Origin: Halieaceae bacterium
GTDB taxonomy: Bacteria > Pseudomonadota > Gammaproteobacteria > Pseudomonadales > Halieaceae
Reading direction: 5' to 3'
Assembly (NCBI GenBank): GCA_003331685.1
Contig: QOPK01000025.1
Coordinates: 1 to 18,055, forward strand
DNA length: 18,055 nt
The notes below the pieces were generated by a model that searched no databases, had not been told where the DNA came from, and saw nothing but the letters and a program-made list of their open reading frames with translations. Below, piece after piece: positions 15,871 to 18,055 of the stretch (the stretch's first letter is position 1; each line of letters starts with the position of its first letter). The position numbers and the translations under genes were made by a program.

Positions 15871-16512
15871 ATGAACCCAAAGCACGCCGATAAAGGCGAC
15901 CCATACGCCCTCTCTATCCGCAAAGGGAGGCGAGGACTTTGGGCGATCATCATTGCGATGCTGACGCAAAATGCAGCCGTGCAAGCGCAAGCTGTTGCGA
16001 GCCCCGACCGCATCAGCATCGATTACGGTGTGGTCACCCAGCACTACCAGACTAATTGGTCCGATCCCACGCTACCTGCGGGCGTCGCGAGGGGGATGCC
16101 GCCCTCTGCCATGAGCAGCGTCAGTGAAAATCAGGGCGGATTGTCCATGCTCACCGACGCCATCAACGACGCGGACTCGACCGAGACCGAGGACCCTACC
16201 AGCGAGGCCGCTGTACTCTTCGTGATCGATCTGGGGGAAAACGGCATGACAATGGTGGTGAGCACCAAGACCTCGCTTCAACCCGGCGACTGCGCCGCCA
16301 TCGAGCGCTTGGGCTCCTACTTCAACCTGCGTGGTGTCAACAACGGCTTCTGTGACCCAGCAAATCAGGTTGCGATCACGCGCCTGCAGGGTCACCATAT
16401 AGCCGCAGCACAACGTTGTAAGGAAGCCCGAGAACGGCTCGCAACGTTGGACTTTGTAGACAGCGGGGCCCCAACCCCAGGAGAGATAGGGATGCTATGC
16501 GATGGCAGTTGA
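15871..16512 (+). CDS. Unrecognised exported protein with four C-terminal cysteines
   Basis: A 213-residue protein I cannot assign with confidence. Residues 1-42 look like a signal peptide with a long basic n-region (SIRKGRRG), a hydrophobic core (LWAIIIAML) and an AQA-type cleavage site near 39-43. The mature part starts RISIDYGVVTQHYQTN, has an acidic Ser/Thr-rich stretch (about 110-125), then a predicted beta segment AAVLFVIDLGENGMTMVV. All four cysteines (C141, C161, C183, C210) are in the last 75 residues, which suggests two disulfides in the periplasm. The order 'YGxV ... beta hairpin ... GDCAAIE ... C' recalls SlyB-like outer membrane lipoproteins, but the glycine zipper and lipobox are absent; this is a weak inference. 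The Shine-Dalgarno is poor. The next gene overlaps its end by 11 bp. Confidence 0.68.
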   Translation: MNPKHADKGDPYALSIRKGRRGLWAIIIAMLTQNAAVQAQAVASPDRISIDYGVVTQHYQTNWSDPTLPAGVARGMPPSAMSSVSENQGGLSMLTDAINDADSTETEDPTSEAAVLFVIDLGENGMTMVVSTKTSLQPGDCAAIERLGSYFNLRGVNNGFCDPANQVAITRLQGHHIAAAQRCKEARERLATLDFVDSGAPTPGEIGMLCDGS

Positions 16513-17053
16513 ACGAACATCGGATGCAAACAGATGGGCGGGTGAAGCAATCACGACATCGCTTGATCGCACGCTTTGGCGATCATGTTGGTTGAAGAGC
16601 ATTCCACGCATTCTCTTTATCCCGCTGGTCAGTCTGTTAGTGGTTCTCACAGCCGGCTGTAGTAGCAATAAAACGCAGACCATCAGCGAGAGCTACGTAC
16701 AATCCGTTGTAAGCCTTAATAACAGTCTGGCAGCGCAGGTGGGTAATGTGTCGAGGTTGGCCCGCGCAACCAGTGCATTGCAGGAAGCCGACAGGCTGAT
16801 TCGCCAGGCAGTCAAGCGAAGGGATGAAGCACTGAAAAACTTTGCCGAGACTAATTCGGACTTCAATGCCACGCCGGAAGAGCTCAATGCTTTGGTGAAC
16901 ACAAACCAATCTGCCAACACCAGTGACGCTGAGACGCTGATTGCTCTCATTACAACCTTTCAATCAGCATTGACTACCGAAGAGTTGACCGCGCTCTATC
17001 CCGAGCGAGCGGAATTCGCCGCACAAACTTTCATGCTACTGGACGGGAACTAA
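16502..17053 (+). CDS. Unrecognised lipoprotein, mostly helical
   Basis: A protein of up to 183 residues with a clear lipobox: SLLVVLTAGC, lipidated cysteine at residue 53. From this ATG the signal peptide would be unusually long; an in-frame TTG at 16592 would give MKSIPRILFIPLVSLL... with the cysteine at 23, a textbook lipoprotein signal, but without a visible Shine-Dalgarno. The ATG overlaps the preceding gene by 11 bp (AGGG about 10 nt upstream), favouring translational coupling. The mature part is predicted to be helical and possibly coiled-coil (LARATSALQEADRLIRQAVK), ends in ALTTEELTALYPERAEF, and has no cysteine beyond the lipid site. No family recognised. It is probably anchored to a membrane facing the periplasm, and shares its 'LTxEE(L/W)' tail motif with the next protein. 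Confidence 0.72.
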   Translation: MAVERTSDANRWAGEAITTSLDRTLWRSCWLKSIPRILFIPLVSLLVVLTAGCSSNKTQTISESYVQSVVSLNNSLAAQVGNVSRLARATSALQEADRLIRQAVKRRDEALKNFAETNSDFNATPEELNALVNTNQSANTSDAETLIALITTFQSALTTEELTALYPERAEFAAQTFMLLDGN

Positions 17054-17056
17054 GAC

Positions 17057-17428
17057 ATGCTTATTGCACTGCTGACTGTGATGCTACTCGGTGGCGGTAG
17101 CTACGAGCTCTCCACATTCATTGCAGAGGGCCAAGAGAATATAAACAGCGCTGTCGAGGATCTAGAGCGCCGCCAGACCGCCCTAGACATTTTGGCGGCG
17201 ATGGAACAATCCATGCTGTCAGACAGCGGCGAGACCACCGCACTGATTGAACGCGCTCGACAGTCCTTTTCCGAAGAAAAAGTCTGGTCGGCAGAAGAGC
17301 TGGACGCACTGTTTGCAGAAGCCAGATCGCTGAATGCCGATCGGGCTCAACGCTTCATAGAGCTGAGGCTGGAGCTAAAATCCTCCCTCACGAGCGAGGA
17401 GTGGGACGAGGCGTTTCCCAGCTCCTGA
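17057..17428 (+). CDS. Unrecognised small membrane-anchored or secreted helical protein
   Basis: A 123-residue protein beginning with a hydrophobic stretch (MLIALLTVMLLGGGSYELSTFI) that could be a signal sequence or an N-terminal anchor, with no basic residue before it and no lipobox. The rest is acidic and strongly helical (GQENINSAVEDLERRQTALDILAAMEQ), and ends RLELKSSLTSEEWDEAFPSS. The tail SLTSEEW resembles ALTTEEL of the upstream lipoprotein and recalls periplasmic CpxP/Spy-type helical proteins, but I see no decisive LTxxQ repeat, so no function is given. It starts 3 bp after the lipoprotein's stop, with a weak Shine-Dalgarno, so the two are surely one transcript. It converges on thrS with a 9-bp gap. 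Confidence 0.66.
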   Translation: MLIALLTVMLLGGGSYELSTFIAEGQENINSAVEDLERRQTALDILAAMEQSMLSDSGETTALIERARQSFSEEKVWSAEELDALFAEARSLNADRAQRFIELRLELKSSLTSEEWDEAFPSS

Positions 17429-17448
17429 CCCGATAACTCATCGGTCAG
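17425..17448. repeat. Inverted repeat spanning both convergent stop codons
   Basis: CTGAC-C-CGAT and ATCG-GTCAG form a 9-bp stem with one bulged C and a 5-nt loop. The stem contains the stop codon of the small helical protein gene (17426-17428), and the thrS stop (17438-17440) lies at the loop and start of the second arm. No T tract follows on either strand, so it is at best a factor-dependent or weak bidirectional terminator. Confidence 0.4.
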
Positions 17449-18055
17449 CCTGAGTCCGCCCTTTTCGCGCGACCTCGGTCGCGAGGGTTTTAAGCAATCC
17501 CTCTTGCGTGAGAGACCCCAAGTCCTGGCCATGCCGTGCACGAACGGAGACTTCGCCTGACTCCATCTCCTTATCGCCGACCACCACCACGTAAGGCACC
17601 TTGGCGAGCTCGAGCTCACGAATCTTAAAGCCAATTTTTTCGTTTCTGAGATCGGTCTCGGCGCGGAAGCCCGCTGCCTGCAAACGCTCCGCTACTTCAG
17701 TCGCATAAGCGGCGTGCTTGTCCGTGATGTTCACCACCACAGCCTGTCTGGGCGCCAACCATACCGGGAACGCGCCCTCGTAGTGCTCAATCAAAATACC
17801 AATGAAGCGCTCAAAAGAGCCCAAGACTGCTCGGTGCAACATCACCGGTACCTTGCGCGCGCCGTCCTCGGCCACGAATTGCGCGTCGAGCCGGCCGGGC
17901 ATGGAGAAATCCACCTGAATTGTGCCTAACTGCCAGATGCGGCCAATACAGTCTTTGAGTGAGAACTCGATCTTCGGGCCATAAAAAGCGCCCTCACCGG
18001 GTAGCTCTTCCCATGGCAAACCCTTGGCAGTTAGCGCCTCAGCGAGTGCGGCCTC
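17438..18055 (-). CDS. thrS: Threonyl-tRNA synthetase, C-terminal part, cut by the window edge
   Basis: The last 205 residues of ThrRS, a class II synthetase that charges tRNA-Thr; the gene continues off the right edge in frame. Seen: [18 protein letters not shown] and [13 protein letters not shown] of the catalytic core, motif 3 region with [21 protein letters not shown], and the anticodon-binding domain ([55 protein letters not shown]). Nothing is odd in the visible part. In related bacteria infC follows thrS directly; here about 3 kb of unrelated genes lie between them. Confidence 0.97.
   Translation of the reverse strand, partial: EAALAEALTAKGLPWEELPGEGAFYGPKIEFSLKDCIGRIWQLGTIQVDFSMPGRLDAQFVAEDGARKVPVMLHRAVLGSFERFIGILIEHYEGAFPVWLAPRQAVVVNITDKHAAYATEVAERLQAAGFRAETDLRNEKIGFKIRELELAKVPYVVVVGDKEMESGEVSVRARHGQDLGSLTQEGLLKTLATEVARKGRTQADR

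Noticed and set aside
14602..17428. The insert as a transposon or prophage fragment
   Set aside because: No transposase, integrase, terminal inverted repeats or target duplication could be seen at its borders.

Overview
The window looks like chromosomal DNA of a gammaproteobacterium. Its right half carries a translation operon in the usual gammaproteobacterial order (thrS ... infC-rpmI-rplT-pheS-pheT-ihfA-merR-like gene, then tRNA-Pro), all on the minus strand. Its left half carries oxidative lipid and isoprenoid genes: thiolase, enoyl-CoA hydratase, two cytochromes P450, a carotenoid oxygenase and a sterol-desaturase-like hydroxylase. This mix is typical of marine aerobic gammaproteobacteria, for example the OM60/NOR5 (Halieaceae) type. 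That placement is inference from gene content only.

Left region (1-8767), oxidative metabolism. A minus-strand pair encodes a thiolase (794-2002) followed by the N-terminal part of an enoyl-CoA hydratase/3-hydroxyacyl-CoA dehydrogenase, cut by the window edge (1-764). Divergent from it, across a 362-bp gap, are an XdhC/CoxI-family protein (2365-3339) and a membrane di-iron hydroxylase of the sterol desaturase superfamily (3361-4266). The latter converges, with a 1-bp gap, on a carotenoid cleavage oxygenase (4268-5674). That gene is divergent from a P450 (5761-7020), which converges on an operon of a second P450 (GTG start at 8767) and a small ABM-fold protein (7030-7428).

Middle (8768-9074). 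A 190-bp gap with three perfect hairpins is followed by tRNA-Pro(GGG), which has a credible promoter of its own.

Right region (9070-14440), translation operon. infC has no ATG, GTG or TTG in frame before codon 48. It appears to start at an AUC codon behind a good Shine-Dalgarno sequence, in line with the rare start codons known for IF3 genes. A strong intrinsic terminator lies between rplT and pheS, so pheST is either attenuated or has its own promoter. No Phe-rich leader peptide is visible.

Insert (14602-17428). The normally adjacent thrS (17438 to the right edge) and infC are separated by about 3 kb. This stretch holds an AraC-family regulator (minus) and, divergent from it, three tightly packed plus-strand genes for unrecognised envelope proteins: an exported protein with four C-terminal cysteines, a lipoprotein, and a small membrane-anchored or secreted helical protein. 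This four-gene module is the least explained part of the window and the best candidate for something undescribed. A new promoter for infC (TTGTGA-N17-TAAACT) seems to sit in the gap left behind.
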